Positions 50,085 to 58,542 of a stretch of DNA of 64,000 nucleotides are shown one piece after another. This DNA comes from Acrocarpospora pleiomorpha (GTDB lineage: Bacteria; Actinomycetota; Actinomycetes; Streptosporangiales; Streptosporangiaceae). The position numbers and the translations under genes were made by a program. The stretch covers positions 58,878 to 122,877 of the forward strand of contig NZ_BLAF01000020.1 in the NCBI RefSeq assembly GCF_009687885.1, read 5' to 3'. Within the stretch, counting starts at the first letter, position 1. Each line of letters begins with the position of its first letter. The notes beneath the pieces are model-generated. The model saw only the letters and a list, made by a program, of their open reading frames with translations. It had not been told where the DNA came from and made no database searches.

Positions 50085-50118
50085 CACGGCGCCTCACCCC
50101 TCCGGGTGGGGCGCCGTG
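50085..50118 (+). terminator. strong hairpin after the RTX-like gene
   Basis: A 15-bp stem (one G-U pair) with the loop CTCC: CACGGCGCCTCACCC at 50085-50099 pairs with 50104-50118. It starts 5 bp after the stop codon. No U-tract follows, as is usual in high-GC actinomycetes. Confidence 0.7.
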
Positions 50119-50183
50119 AGGCGGCGGGAATTCGCCCGAGACCGCCGCCGTTGTCACCTATGCGGACCCACGACCAGGGCCCG

Positions 50184-50241
50184 CCCGGACGAGACGCGCC
50201 GTACCCGGCCTGCCAAAGACGACGCTCCTGAGGAAGGAGCC
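50184..50241 (+). ncRNA. guanidine-III riboswitch (ykkC-III) upstream of the SMR exporter
   Basis: From memory of the guanidine-III consensus, CCGGACGAG at 50185-50193, GCGCCGTACCCGG at 50196-50208 and AGACGACGC at 50217-50225 match in order and spacing. The elements form the known pseudoknot with the conserved ACCCGG and GACG-CGC pieces. The 3' end runs into GCTCCT-GAGGA-AGGAGC (50224-50240), which pairs the ribosome-binding site region. This can serve as the expression switch. Ligand binding opens translation of the SMR gene beginning at 50245. Confidence 0.85.
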
Positions 50242-50244
50242 GTC

Positions 50245-50568
50245 ATGGCTTGGCTCATGGTCATCGCCGCAGGTCTGTTCGAGGTCGTCATGGCCTACTC
50301 ACTCAAACTCAGCGACGGATTCTCCGCACCGCTCCCGACCATCGCCTTCATCGCCTCCGCCGCCATCAGCTTCAGCCTCCTCGCCCTCGCCCTCAAGACC
50401 CTCGACGTCGGTACGGGCTACGCCGTCTGGACGGGAATCGGCGCCATCGGCACCGCCACCCTGGGCATGATCTTCCTGGGCGAGAACGCTTCCGCCATCA
50501 AGATCGCCTCGATCCTCCTCATCCTCTGCGGCGTCATCGGCCTCAACCTGGCGGGCGGCGGCCACTGA
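50245..50568 (+). CDS. gdx: SMR family guanidinium exporter (Gdx/SugE type)
   Basis: A 107-residue four-helix small multidrug resistance protein. Glu13 in AGLFEVVMA is the essential coupling residue, and G-x-x-YAVWTGIGAIG and LGENASAIKIASILLILCG are family segments. It exports guanidinium by proton exchange as a dimer. The riboswitch upstream strongly supports the Gdx subclass rather than a broad drug exporter. AAGGAG lies upstream of the ATG, in the riboswitch-linked hairpin. Confidence 0.9.
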   Translation: MAWLMVIAAGLFEVVMAYSLKLSDGFSAPLPTIAFIASAAISFSLLALALKTLDVGTGYAVWTGIGAIGTATLGMIFLGENASAIKIASILLILCGVIGLNLAGGGH

Positions 50569-51168
50569 TCAGCCGGGATACTTGTGCACCGGGTCCGAGA
50601 AGCCGCTGATCGAGGTCCAGGTGAGTGTGCTGCGCCCGGCTCGGAAGGTGGCTTTTCTGCCTCTGTCGGTGATTGTGGCGCGTTTCCAGCCGTCGAAGTT
50701 TTTGGTGAGGTGGTGATCCCATTTGCGTAGGTCGCCTACGGCCACCGCCGCGATGGACTCCGTTGGGGGTTCGCCGTCCGAGCAGTAGACGCCGAAGTCC
50801 GCGATCGCGGTGACCGTGTCGCCGCTGGACTGGAGCGTGATTCCCTGGCAGGCGTCGGTCTTGGTGCGGTAGATCAGGTGGGGTGTGGTCCATCCGCCGA
50901 CTTGCGTGTGCTGTTCGTAGAGTCCTTTGCCGCGCCGGTAGTGCATCGCCACCTGGCGGCCGTCCGCGAGTGTTAGTTTCGCCTCGTACCAGCTGGAATC
51001 CGGCCCCTGATAATCGCTTCCACGGGGTTCGGTGTTCTTGGGGGTTTCTTGCGGGGCGGGTGACGAGGGAGTGACGGTCGCCTGGGTGGCCGGCTGTTCC
51101 TGGGCGCATGCCGCCACGGTTGAGAGCATGGTCATCCAGGTCAGCAGCCGTATTCCCGCTGTGCGCAC
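50569..51168 (-). CDS. putative lipoprotein
   Basis: A 199-residue exported protein. It has a short signal with the lipobox VAAC (Cys21), a Pro/Thr/Ser-rich linker (about 24-50), and a single globular domain with GPDSSWYEAKLTLADG and KATFRAGRSTLTWTSISG near the C-terminus. I do not recognise the family. It ends one base from the gdx stop, convergent. Confidence 0.7.
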   Translation of the reverse strand: MRTAGIRLLTWMTMLSTVAACAQEQPATQATVTPSSPAPQETPKNTEPRGSDYQGPDSSWYEAKLTLADGRQVAMHYRRGKGLYEQHTQVGGWTTPHLIYRTKTDACQGITLQSSGDTVTAIADFGVYCSDGEPPTESIAAVAVGDLRKWDHHLTKNFDGWKRATITDRGRKATFRAGRSTLTWTSISGFSDPVHKYPG

Positions 51169-51216
51169 GCATCTCCCAGTGATCTTTTTTAAGGTGTTTC
51201 TAGGTTAACAATGCGA

Positions 51217-51254
51217 TGGGGGCTGTCGTGGACGGGTGTTCACGGTAGCCCCCA
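51217..51254 (-). terminator. hairpin downstream of the VanX-like gene region
   Basis: TGGGGGCT (51217-51224) pairs with AGCCCCCA (51247-51254), with an inner 4-bp CGTG/CACG stem and a 2x2 internal loop. It lies 10 bp after the dipeptidase stop (51264) on the minus strand, which suits a terminator. Confidence 0.55.
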
Positions 51255-51263
51255 CGGCGGTCG

Positions 51264-51905
51264 TCAGGAGGCGGGTAGTGTCGTCGGGCCGTATCGGGCG
51301 ACTGATGCGCCGGTGACGCAGGCCCAGTAGCGGTCGCCGTAGGACCAGTGCCACCACTCGGTGGGGTAGTTGACCAGGCCGACCGCGGACAGGGCGTCGC
51401 TGAGGACGCGGCGGTGTCGCCTGGCCTCGGCGGGGATCGCGACGCTGTCGGTGTGGCAGGCCTCGGTGTCGGTGTCGTTGACCTCCGTGCCCAGCCAGAG
51501 CTCGTTGCCGTCCGTGTCGCACAAGGTCAGATCGACGGCGGCGCCGGCCACGTGCGGGGCGACCTCGGGTGGGGAGATGTAGCGGCTGGCCCGCTGGCGA
51601 TACCACGCGTCGTCCTGGCCCGGGTGGACGATCCGGAGCCGGGCGACGTGCTCGTCGAAATACCGGGCTTGCAGTTCCACTGGCCGGAAACCTTCGATGA
51701 TCAGGAAATACAGTCCAGGTGGCAGCAGGGTCTGCGCGGTGACCAGGCGGTCCACGACGCTGACGCGGAGATGGGCGTAGGAGGCCCCCGTGTCGGCCAT
51801 GCGCGGATCGAGGCGCAGGGCCTGGACGGTGTGGAGATCGATCAGTACCTCGCCAGACTCCTCTATCGGCATTCGGCTGATCACGGGATCGGAGAGCACG
51901 ATCAT
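51264..51905 (-). CDS. D-alanyl-D-alanine dipeptidase (VanX/DdpX type, M15D)
   Basis: A 213-residue zinc peptidase. It has the M15 motif PHVAGAAVDLTL (H-x6-D) for zinc, then EWWHW with the catalytic Glu and the third zinc His. It starts VLSDPVISRMPIEESGE as VanX relatives do. ATG 51905 is chosen because AAGGA lies upstream; a longer frame from GTG 51980 is possible. It hydrolyses D-Ala-D-Ala in wall recycling, or acts as a glycopeptide-resistance gene. No vanHA genes are nearby, so the housekeeping role is more likely. Confidence 0.87.
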   Translation of the reverse strand: MIVLSDPVISRMPIEESGEVLIDLHTVQALRLDPRMADTGASYAHLRVSVVDRLVTAQTLLPPGLYFLIIEGFRPVELQARYFDEHVARLRIVHPGQDDAWYRQRASRYISPPEVAPHVAGAAVDLTLCDTDGNELWLGTEVNDTDTEACHTDSVAIPAEARRHRRVLSDALSAVGLVNYPTEWWHWSYGDRYWACVTGASVARYGPTTLPAS

Positions 51906-52061
51906 TTCTTGTCCTTCGAATTGAGTCTGGATAGCGCTGTAGGCCGCCCGGTCGGAGACCGGACGGCCATTCGGAGTCACCCGGGGGAGTGTCTTCCTGC
52001 TGACACCAGAAGGTTCGAATGAGGCGCTGAAACTTCGCTGAAATTCGTGGTGGGCGGGCTT

Positions 52062-55000
52062 TCAGAACGTGGCCGCGCCACCGGTGAGCTCGCCGTACTC
52101 GCGGGCGCCTTGGTCGCGGAAGACCTTGAGCGCCCGGTTCAGGATCTCCGCCGCCCGCCCGGATTCGCCGCGGGCCTCGTGCAGCAGCGCGAGGTCGCGT
52201 TCGGTGCGGGCGCGCCAGAGCGGGGCGTCCATGTCCTGCCACACCTCCATCGCCGCGGTCAGGCAGGCGGCCGCGTCCCGCAGGTGGCCGTCGGCCAGGT
52301 GGAGCTCGCCCAGGGTGCGCAGGGTCACCCCCAGACCCCAGCGGTCACCCATCGCCTGGCAGGTGGACAGCACCCCTTCCAGCGGGGCCAGGGCCTGTTC
52401 GGTCCGGCCCAGGCGCAGCTGTGCCTTGGCCCACGCGCGGACCGAATACGCCTCCATCAGCTTGTCGCCGAGCCGGGCGAAGATGGCCCTCGCGGCTTCG
52501 GCGGTCTCGATCGCCGGGGCGTACTGGCCGGTCGCCCGGTGAAACAGGCTCATGGTGCGCAAGGTCACGCCCTCGCCGCGGCGGCTGCCGGCGCGGCGGT
52601 AGGCGGCCAGGGATTCCTCCAGGCCGGACCAGGCGGCGGGATAGTCACCGCGCTCCAGCCGGACCGAAGCCGCCAAGCGCCGCGAGTAGGCGATCCCGGC
52701 GTCATCGCCGAGCTCATCGAGCAGCGCGCCGGCCTCATCCAGGAAGTGCAGCGCCTCTACCAGGCGGCCCGCCTCCCGGCAGATTACGCCGAGCCCGGAC
52801 AGCGCCACGGCCTGGCCTCGCGCGTCGCCGAGTTCGCGGAAGGCGCCGAGCGCCTCGTCGAGGACCCGGCGCGCCTCCGGGAAATGATCCTGGTCGTAGC
52901 GCAGGTGTCCCAGCTCGGCCAGCATGGTCGCCTCGCCGTACCGGTCGCCGGCGCGGCGGGCCGCGGCCAGCGCGGCCTGGTTGATCCGCTCCCGGGACTC
53001 GAACCTGTTGACGCCCAGGAACGACGGTCCCAGCCGGGCCGAGGTGAACTGGCAGACCAGGTCGTGCAGGCCCAGCGCGGCGGCCCGCTCCAGGCCGACG
53101 ACCAGCGCGGGCTGTTCGATGTCGAACCAGTCATGCGGGGCCGCCAGCACCCGCGCGGCCAGCTCGGCGGAGACCGGGGAGGCCGCCGGGGCGGGGCGCG
53201 GCCGGGCGATCTCGTAGGACGGAGCGTCTCCGGCCATCTGGTCGGCCAGGGTCAGCCAGCCGCCGAGCACCCGGCCCACGGCCGCCGCCAGCGCCTGCGC
53301 CGGTTCCTCCGCCTCGGCCCGCTCCCGCCCGTAGATCCGCACCAGGTCGTGCACGCGGAACCGGGGCGTGCCCAGGTCGTCGACCCGGCTGAAGTCCACC
53401 AGCTGCGCGTCGACCAGCCGCTCCACCAGGTCCTCCGCCACCTTCTCGGGGGTGCCGGTCAGCCAGGCGAGGACCCACGAGGCGAATTCCGGCACTCCCA
53501 GATGGCCCAGCCGCCGCAGCGCCTGGCGCGCGTCGGCGTCCAGCCCCCGGTAGCTGAGTTCGAAACCGGCCCGCACCTCCAGGTCGGCGATCGCCAGCTC
53601 GTCCAAACGGCGCCGCTCGTCGGTCAGCCGGTCGGCCAGCAGCCGCAGCGGCCAGCGCTGGCGGGTGGCCAGCCGGGCCCCGGCGATCCTGATCGCCAGC
53701 GGCAGCCGCCCGCACAGTTCGGCGATCTCGCGGGCCACCGGTTCCTCCGCGCCCACCCGGTCGGCCCCGACGATCCGTACCAGCAGCTCGACCGCCTCAT
53801 CGGGGTCGAGCACATCCAGGTCGGTACGGCGCACGCCCGCAAGACCGCCCAGCCGGTTGCGCGAGGTGACCAGCACGGCGCAGCCGCCGCCGCCCAGCAG
53901 CAGCGGCCGCACCTGCCGCTCGTCGGCGGCGTCGTCCAGCAGCACCAGCACCCGGCGCCCCGCCAGCAGGCGGCGATAGAGCTCGGCCCGCTCCGCGGTG
54001 GCGGCCGGGACGGCGGCCGGCTCCACGCCGAGCGCCTTGAGGAACAGCCCCAGCACCTCGCCCGCCTCGGCGGGGGTCTCGCTCAGCCCGCGCAGCTCGG
54101 CGTAGAGCTGCCCGTCGGGAAACGCCGTCGCCACCTGGTGGGCGACATGCGCGGCCAGGGCTGACTTGCCGCTGCCGCCGCGCCCCGCGATGACCTGGAC
54201 GACGGAGGGTCCCGTCGTCAGCGCCGCGACCAGGGCGGAGGTCTGGAGCACGCGGCCGGTGAAGTCCGCGGGCGCCAGCGGCAGCTGGGCCGGCACGACG
54301 CGGGCCGCCTCGCCGGACGGCGACGCCAGCAGGACGGGGTCACCGCGCAGGATCGCGTGGTAGAGGGAGGCCAGCTCCGGTCCCGGGTCCACGCCGAGCT
54401 CCTCGACCAGCACCTGGCGGCCTTCCCGGAAGCTGGCCAGGGCGTCGGACTGGCGGCCGAGCCGGTACAGCGCGGTCATGTACTGCCCGCGTAACCGTTC
54501 GTCGGCGGGATGGCGGCCGACCAGCGCGGCCAGCTCGGCCACCAGCTGGCCGTGCCGGCCCAGCGCCAGCTCGGCGGCCATGCGCTCCTGCGTGGCGGTC
54601 AGTCGCAGCTGCTCCAGCCGGGTCACCTCTCCGGCCAGCAGCGAGGTGTGCGATCCCGCCAGGGCGGGCCCGCGCCACAGGGCCAGCGCGGCGCCGAGCA
54701 GGTCGGCGGTCTCCTGCGGCGTGGACGCCTCCCGGGCCTGGGCGAGCAGCTGGTCGAAGCGGTCCACGTCCAGCGATCCGGCGGGGATCTGGGCCAGGTA
54801 GCCGGGCGCGCGGGTGACGATCACATCCGCGACGCCGTGCCGGGCCAGCGCCTGCCGCAGCGTCTTGACGTAGGTCTGGATCGCCGCCTTGGCGGTCTCC
54901 GGCGGATCGTCCGGCCAGATGATGTCGATCAGCCGGGCGGTCGGCACGATGTGCCCGTGCTCCAGCAGCAGCGCCGCCAGCAGCGTCTGGGGTTTGGCTC

Positions 55001-55064
55001 CGCCGAGCGGAACCGCCACCCCGGCGGCGCTCACCTCTATCGGCCCGAGCAGCCGGAACTCCAC
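52062..55064 (-). CDS. AfsR/SARP-type regulator (BTAD + NB-ARC ATPase + TPR)
   Basis: A 1000-residue regulator of the same plan as 26812-29922 but divergent in sequence. It has an OmpR-like winged helix (LLGPIEVSAAGVAVPLGG, then VKTLRQALARHGV), a BTAD (about 95-245), an NB-ARC ATPase with Walker A GRGGSGKSA (about 291-299) and RVLVLLDDAADERQV, and C-terminal TPR repeats (about 640-1000; segments such as ALGAFRELGDARGQA). It probably controls a metabolic gene set in response to a ligand or nucleotide. Neighbouring genes do not show which. Confidence 0.9.
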   Translation of the reverse strand: MEFRLLGPIEVSAAGVAVPLGGAKPQTLLAALLLEHGHIVPTARLIDIIWPDDPPETAKAAIQTYVKTLRQALARHGVADVIVTRAPGYLAQIPAGSLDVDRFDQLLAQAREASTPQETADLLGAALALWRGPALAGSHTSLLAGEVTRLEQLRLTATQERMAAELALGRHGQLVAELAALVGRHPADERLRGQYMTALYRLGRQSDALASFREGRQVLVEELGVDPGPELASLYHAILRGDPVLLASPSGEAARVVPAQLPLAPADFTGRVLQTSALVAALTTGPSVVQVIAGRGGSGKSALAAHVAHQVATAFPDGQLYAELRGLSETPAEAGEVLGLFLKALGVEPAAVPAATAERAELYRRLLAGRRVLVLLDDAADERQVRPLLLGGGGCAVLVTSRNRLGGLAGVRRTDLDVLDPDEAVELLVRIVGADRVGAEEPVAREIAELCGRLPLAIRIAGARLATRQRWPLRLLADRLTDERRRLDELAIADLEVRAGFELSYRGLDADARQALRRLGHLGVPEFASWVLAWLTGTPEKVAEDLVERLVDAQLVDFSRVDDLGTPRFRVHDLVRIYGRERAEAEEPAQALAAAVGRVLGGWLTLADQMAGDAPSYEIARPRPAPAASPVSAELAARVLAAPHDWFDIEQPALVVGLERAAALGLHDLVCQFTSARLGPSFLGVNRFESRERINQAALAAARRAGDRYGEATMLAELGHLRYDQDHFPEARRVLDEALGAFRELGDARGQAVALSGLGVICREAGRLVEALHFLDEAGALLDELGDDAGIAYSRRLAASVRLERGDYPAAWSGLEESLAAYRRAGSRRGEGVTLRTMSLFHRATGQYAPAIETAEAARAIFARLGDKLMEAYSVRAWAKAQLRLGRTEQALAPLEGVLSTCQAMGDRWGLGVTLRTLGELHLADGHLRDAAACLTAAMEVWQDMDAPLWRARTERDLALLHEARGESGRAAEILNRALKVFRDQGAREYGELTGGAATF

Positions 55065-55163
55065 TCCCGATCACCTCAGCTCCTGGTCTAAAGCCGGGAA
55101 GGGTCGGGCTGATCATCCCGCAGGAGGGTATAGGCGAGGTATACGTCCTGGAAAATAGGCGTT

Positions 55164-56015
55164 TTACTCCTGGAGCCACCGGACGATCTCGGTGTGGTCG
55201 GCGGCGGGCGGCAGGTGCTCGGCCGCGTCCGACCACAGGTCGGCGCAGGCGCGGCCGAGGCGCGGCGCGACGCCGGTGGCCTCGGCGAGTTCCACCGCGA
55301 TGCGCATGTCCTTGAGCATCAGCCGCAGCCCGAAGCCCGAGTCGAAGGTGCCGGGCAGGACGAAGTTCGGCCATTTGTTCTCGGTCGAGCCGCTGCGCCC
55401 GCTGGAGCCGTTCACGGCCGCCAGCATGGTCTCCGGGTCGAGGCCGAAACGCTGCCCGGCCAGCAGCGCCTCGGCGGTGATGAGCAGGTGGGTGGCGGAC
55501 ATCAGGTTGTTCAGCGCCTTCAGCGCGTGCCCGGCCCCCACCGGGCCGAGCCGGAGCACCCGGCCGCCCAGCGTCTCCAGGAGGGGGCGCACCCGGTCCA
55601 GGTCGTCCTGGTCGCCGCCGGTCATGATGGTGAGGGTGCCGTCGACCGCGCCTTTGACGCCGCCGGACACGGGCGCGTCGACCAGGCGCACCGCCCGCTC
55701 GGCGGCTCGGGCCGCCAGCGCGCGGGTGCGCAGCGGCTGCGAGGAGCCCATGTCGATCAGCACGGTGCCGGGCGCGAGGGCGGCGAGCAGGCCCGCTCCG
55801 TCCAGCACCGCCTCCACCGCGTCGGAGTCGGGCAACATCAGCACCACCGCTTCGGCGCCCTCGGCCACCGCCGTGACGTCCTCCGTCACGTCGATGCCCT
55901 CGGGGATGGTTTGGCGGCTTATGTCGTACGCCCTGACGCGATACCCGGCCGCGACCAGCCTGGCCGCCATCGGCAAGCCCATCTTGCCCAGCCCCACGAA
56001 ACCGACCACGGTCAC
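55164..56015 (-). CDS. 3-hydroxyisobutyrate dehydrogenase-family oxidoreductase
   Basis: A 283-residue beta-hydroxyacid dehydrogenase. The NAD-binding VGFVGLGKMGLPMAARL lies at residues 4-20, the substrate motif DAPVSGGVKGA is near 120, and GHALKALNN carries the catalytic Lys. Start GTG 56015 overlaps the stop of the upstream gene (GTGA). It is the last gene of the catabolic operon and a paralogue of 56790-57671. It oxidises or reduces a 3-hydroxy acid in the pathway. Confidence 0.9.
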   Translation of the reverse strand: MTVVGFVGLGKMGLPMAARLVAAGYRVRAYDISRQTIPEGIDVTEDVTAVAEGAEAVVLMLPDSDAVEAVLDGAGLLAALAPGTVLIDMGSSQPLRTRALAARAAERAVRLVDAPVSGGVKGAVDGTLTIMTGGDQDDLDRVRPLLETLGGRVLRLGPVGAGHALKALNNLMSATHLLITAEALLAGQRFGLDPETMLAAVNGSSGRSGSTENKWPNFVLPGTFDSGFGLRLMLKDMRIAVELAEATGVAPRLGRACADLWSDAAEHLPPAADHTEIVRWLQE

Positions 56016-56407
56016 GAGATCGTCACCCCCTGCTCGCGCAGCTCCGCGAGCGTCCGCTCCGCGATCCGGAACGACTCCAGCGCCGCGGGCACGCCCGCGT
56101 AGACGGCGGCCTGCAGCAGGACCTCCTGAATCTCCGACTCGGTGACGCCGTTGGCGACCGCGCCGCGCACGTGCACGGCGAACTCGTGCCCCCGGTTGAG
56201 CGTGGTCAGCATGGCGAGGTTCAGCAGGCTGCGGGTGCGCCGGTCGAGGCCCTCCCGAGTCCAGATCTCTCCCCAGCAGTATTCGGTGACCAGCTCCTGC
56301 ACCGGGCGGCTGAAGTCGCTCACCGCCGCCAGCGAGCGCTCGACGTGCTCGGCGCCCAGCACCTTCTTGCGCATCTCCAGACCGGCTTCGAAACGTTCGG
56401 TGCTCAT
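56012..56407 (-). CDS. carboxymuconolactone decarboxylase family protein
   Basis: A 131-residue AhpD/CMD-fold protein with RSLLNLAMLTTLNRGHEFAV (the catalytic helix with His) and QEVLLQAAVYAGVPAALESF. It resembles PcaC more than AhpD because no CxxC is present. ATG 56407 overlaps the cupin stop. It may act on a lactone intermediate of this operon. Confidence 0.9.
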   Translation of the reverse strand: MSTERFEAGLEMRKKVLGAEHVERSLAAVSDFSRPVQELVTEYCWGEIWTREGLDRRTRSLLNLAMLTTLNRGHEFAVHVRGAVANGVTESEIQEVLLQAAVYAGVPAALESFRIAERTLAELREQGVTIS

Positions 56408-56793
56408 CGGGACTCCTCCGGGTATTCCTCGTCACGGACCTGCTCGTACCAGCGGGTGGGGCCGATGGAGATGGCGGTGTGGGTCATCAGGGTGGTCTTG
56501 GTCGCGCCGTGCCAGTGGCGCTCGCCCGGCGGGACCCAGACGGTGTCGCCGGGCAGCAGCGCGCGGGGCCGCTCCCCTTCGGCGCACACCCAACCCTGCC
56601 CGGCGAGGACCTGCAGGATCTGCCCGTCGGTGTGCTCGTGCCAGTTGGTACGGGCCCCCGGGGTGAACGTCACGACGTTGATGGTGGTGCCGTCCGTCGT
56701 CGGCAGGACCGAGTCGGCCCAGACCGTGCCCACGAAGGTGTCGGACTTGAGGACGGACGCCGTGCCCTCGGCGTGGCCGCGCACGATTCTCAT
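56404..56793 (-). CDS. cupin domain protein
   Basis: A 129-residue single-domain cupin. The metal motif is split into WHEHTDGQILQVLAGQG (H/H/E or Q set) and PGDTVWVPPGERHWHGA. Small cupins next to CMD-type proteins in operons are common, probably acting as isomerase or dioxygenase-like accessories. Overlaps both neighbours by ATGA. Confidence 0.87.
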   Translation of the reverse strand: MRIVRGHAEGTASVLKSDTFVGTVWADSVLPTTDGTTINVVTFTPGARTNWHEHTDGQILQVLAGQGWVCAEGERPRALLPGDTVWVPPGERHWHGATKTTLMTHTAISIGPTRWYEQVRDEEYPEESR

Positions 56794-57671
56794 GATTGAT
56801 CCCCTTCGTGCAGGCGTACCCCGCCCGCGATGTCGCCGATCGCGTCCACCACGCGGTTGCTGATCTGGTCGGCGTACCCCAGGTTGGCCGCGAGGCCGAA
56901 GCTCGCCAGCGGTCCCGCGGCGTTCAGCGACGGCACGCCGAGGCCGCGCAGGTGGTCGACGTAGAGGACCAGGTCCTTGGTCATCAGGGTGGTGGTGAGC
57001 CCGCCCTCCAGGTAGTCGCCCTCGACGATGTGCGGGAAGCGGTTGGCGACGGCCCAGTTCGCGCCGCTGGAGGAGTTCAGCACCTCCAGCAGCGTGCGCA
57101 GGTCAAGACCGGCCTTGCGGCCCGCCACCATGACCTCGCTGGTGGCGGCCAGGCTGACGGCGTTCAGGAAGTTGTTCAGCAGCTTGGCCGAGTGGCCCGC
57201 GCCGGAAGGACCCAGATGGAAGACCTTCGCGGCGAACGGCGCCAGCGTGGGACGCACCCGGTCCAGGGCCTGTTCCTCGCCGCCGACCATGAGGGTCAGG
57301 GTGCCCTTCTCCGCCGCGGCCGCGCCGCCGGAGACACCGGCGTCGAGGTAGGCGGCGTCGCGGGCGGCCAGCGCGGCGGCGACGCGCCGGGTCGAGTCGG
57401 GGGCCGCGGTGCTGAGGTCCACGACGATCTGGCCGGGCCTGGCGTGGGCGAGCACGCCGTCCTCGCCGAGCATGACAGCTTCCACTACCCGGCTGTCGGG
57501 CAGGGAGAGCAGCACCTGGTCGCTTTCCCGCGTCACCTCGGCGACGTCGGCGGCGGGGGTCGTGCCCGCCGCGCCCGCCACCGGGTCGTACCCCAGCACA
57601 GGATGGCCCGCATCGACCAGCCGCCGGGCGATCCGGCCGCCCATGTTCCCGAGCCCGATGAAGCCGATCAT
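56790..57671 (-). CDS. 3-hydroxyisobutyrate dehydrogenase-family oxidoreductase
   Basis: A 293-residue beta-hydroxyacid dehydrogenase with IGFIGLGNMGGRIARRL at the N-terminus, DAGVSGGAAAAEKGTLTLM in the substrate-binding region, and the Lys in SGAGHSAKLLNNF. It is a paralogue of 55164-56015 in the same operon, so the pathway probably has two 3-hydroxyacid or semialdehyde steps. ATG overlaps the SDR stop. Confidence 0.9.
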   Translation of the reverse strand: MIGFIGLGNMGGRIARRLVDAGHPVLGYDPVAGAAGTTPAADVAEVTRESDQVLLSLPDSRVVEAVMLGEDGVLAHARPGQIVVDLSTAAPDSTRRVAAALAARDAAYLDAGVSGGAAAAEKGTLTLMVGGEEQALDRVRPTLAPFAAKVFHLGPSGAGHSAKLLNNFLNAVSLAATSEVMVAGRKAGLDLRTLLEVLNSSSGANWAVANRFPHIVEGDYLEGGLTTTLMTKDLVLYVDHLRGLGVPSLNAAGPLASFGLAANLGYADQISNRVVDAIGDIAGGVRLHEGDQS

Positions 57672-58510
57672 CGGGCCCGCCCCGCGATCACACGGGCGGC
57701 CGCGTCGACCGGCTCCGGATCCCAGGCGCCCGCCCCGCCGCCGGGGCGCACGGTGTTCACCCAGGCGGAGCCGCCGTCCACCGACAGCACCTCGCCGTTC
57801 ACGTAGGAGGCGTCGTCGCTGAGCAGGTACGCGACGGCGGCGGCGACCTCTTCCGGAGTGCCGGTACGCCGCTGCGGCACGGTCGCGCCCCGCCGCAGCA
57901 GGTCGTCTCCCGCACCCGCGGCCCCGCCGGAGCCCGCGAACAGTCCGGTCGGCACCAGGCCGGGCGCGACGGCGTTCACCCGCACGCCCTGCGGCCCGCC
58001 GTACATGGCGGCGCCGCGCATCACGCCGAGCACCCCGTGCTTGGACGACTCGTACGGCAGCAGGTCATGACTGCCGCGCAGGCTCGCGATGGACGCCGTG
58101 ATGACGATTGCGCCGCCGCTGCCCTGCGCCGCGTACTGCCGGAACGCGCCCCGCACGCCAAGGAAGACGCCGCGCAGATTGACCGCCACGACCCGGTCGA
58201 AGTCCTCGATCGCGATGTCGGGCAGCCGGTCGAAGGTGCCGACGACGCCCGCGTTCAGATGGTGCAGGTCCACGCGGCCGAACCGGTCCACGGCCGCGGC
58301 CAGGTAAGCCCCCGTGTCGTCCTCGCGCGACACATCGGCCCGCACCGCCAGCGCGGGACCGGGCAACTCCTCCGCGACCTGGCGGGCGGCCGGCTCGGCG
58401 ATGTCGACGACGACCACCGACGCCCCCTCCGCCGACAGCCGCCGCGCCGTGGCCGCGCCGATGCCAGAACCGGCGCCGGTCACCACGGCGACAGCACCCT
58501 TGAATCTCAC
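57668..58510 (-). CDS. short-chain dehydrogenase/reductase
   Basis: A 280-residue classical SDR. TGAGSGIG is at 11-18, LNAG at 85-88, Ser140, and YxxxK is Y153/K157. The C-terminus VLSVDGGSAWVNT is typical. Start GTG 58510 has AAGGAGC upstream. NAD-type Asp at 36 (VVVDIA). It probably oxidises an alcohol of the cyclic or branched substrate to a ketone for the Baeyer-Villiger enzyme. Confidence 0.9.
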   Translation of the reverse strand: MRFKGAVAVVTGAGSGIGAATARRLSAEGASVVVVDIAEPAARQVAEELPGPALAVRADVSREDDTGAYLAAAVDRFGRVDLHHLNAGVVGTFDRLPDIAIEDFDRVVAVNLRGVFLGVRGAFRQYAAQGSGGAIVITASIASLRGSHDLLPYESSKHGVLGVMRGAAMYGGPQGVRVNAVAPGLVPTGLFAGSGGAAGAGDDLLRRGATVPQRRTGTPEEVAAAVAYLLSDDASYVNGEVLSVDGGSAWVNTVRPGGGAGAWDPEPVDAAARVIAGRAR

Positions 58511-58542
58511 GCCTTGCTCCTTGCTGGTAGGGGGATCATGCG

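Noticed and set aside
51264..51905. A vancomycin-resistance cluster
   Set aside because: Only a VanX-like dipeptidase is present; there are no vanH, vanA, vanR or vanS genes nearby.
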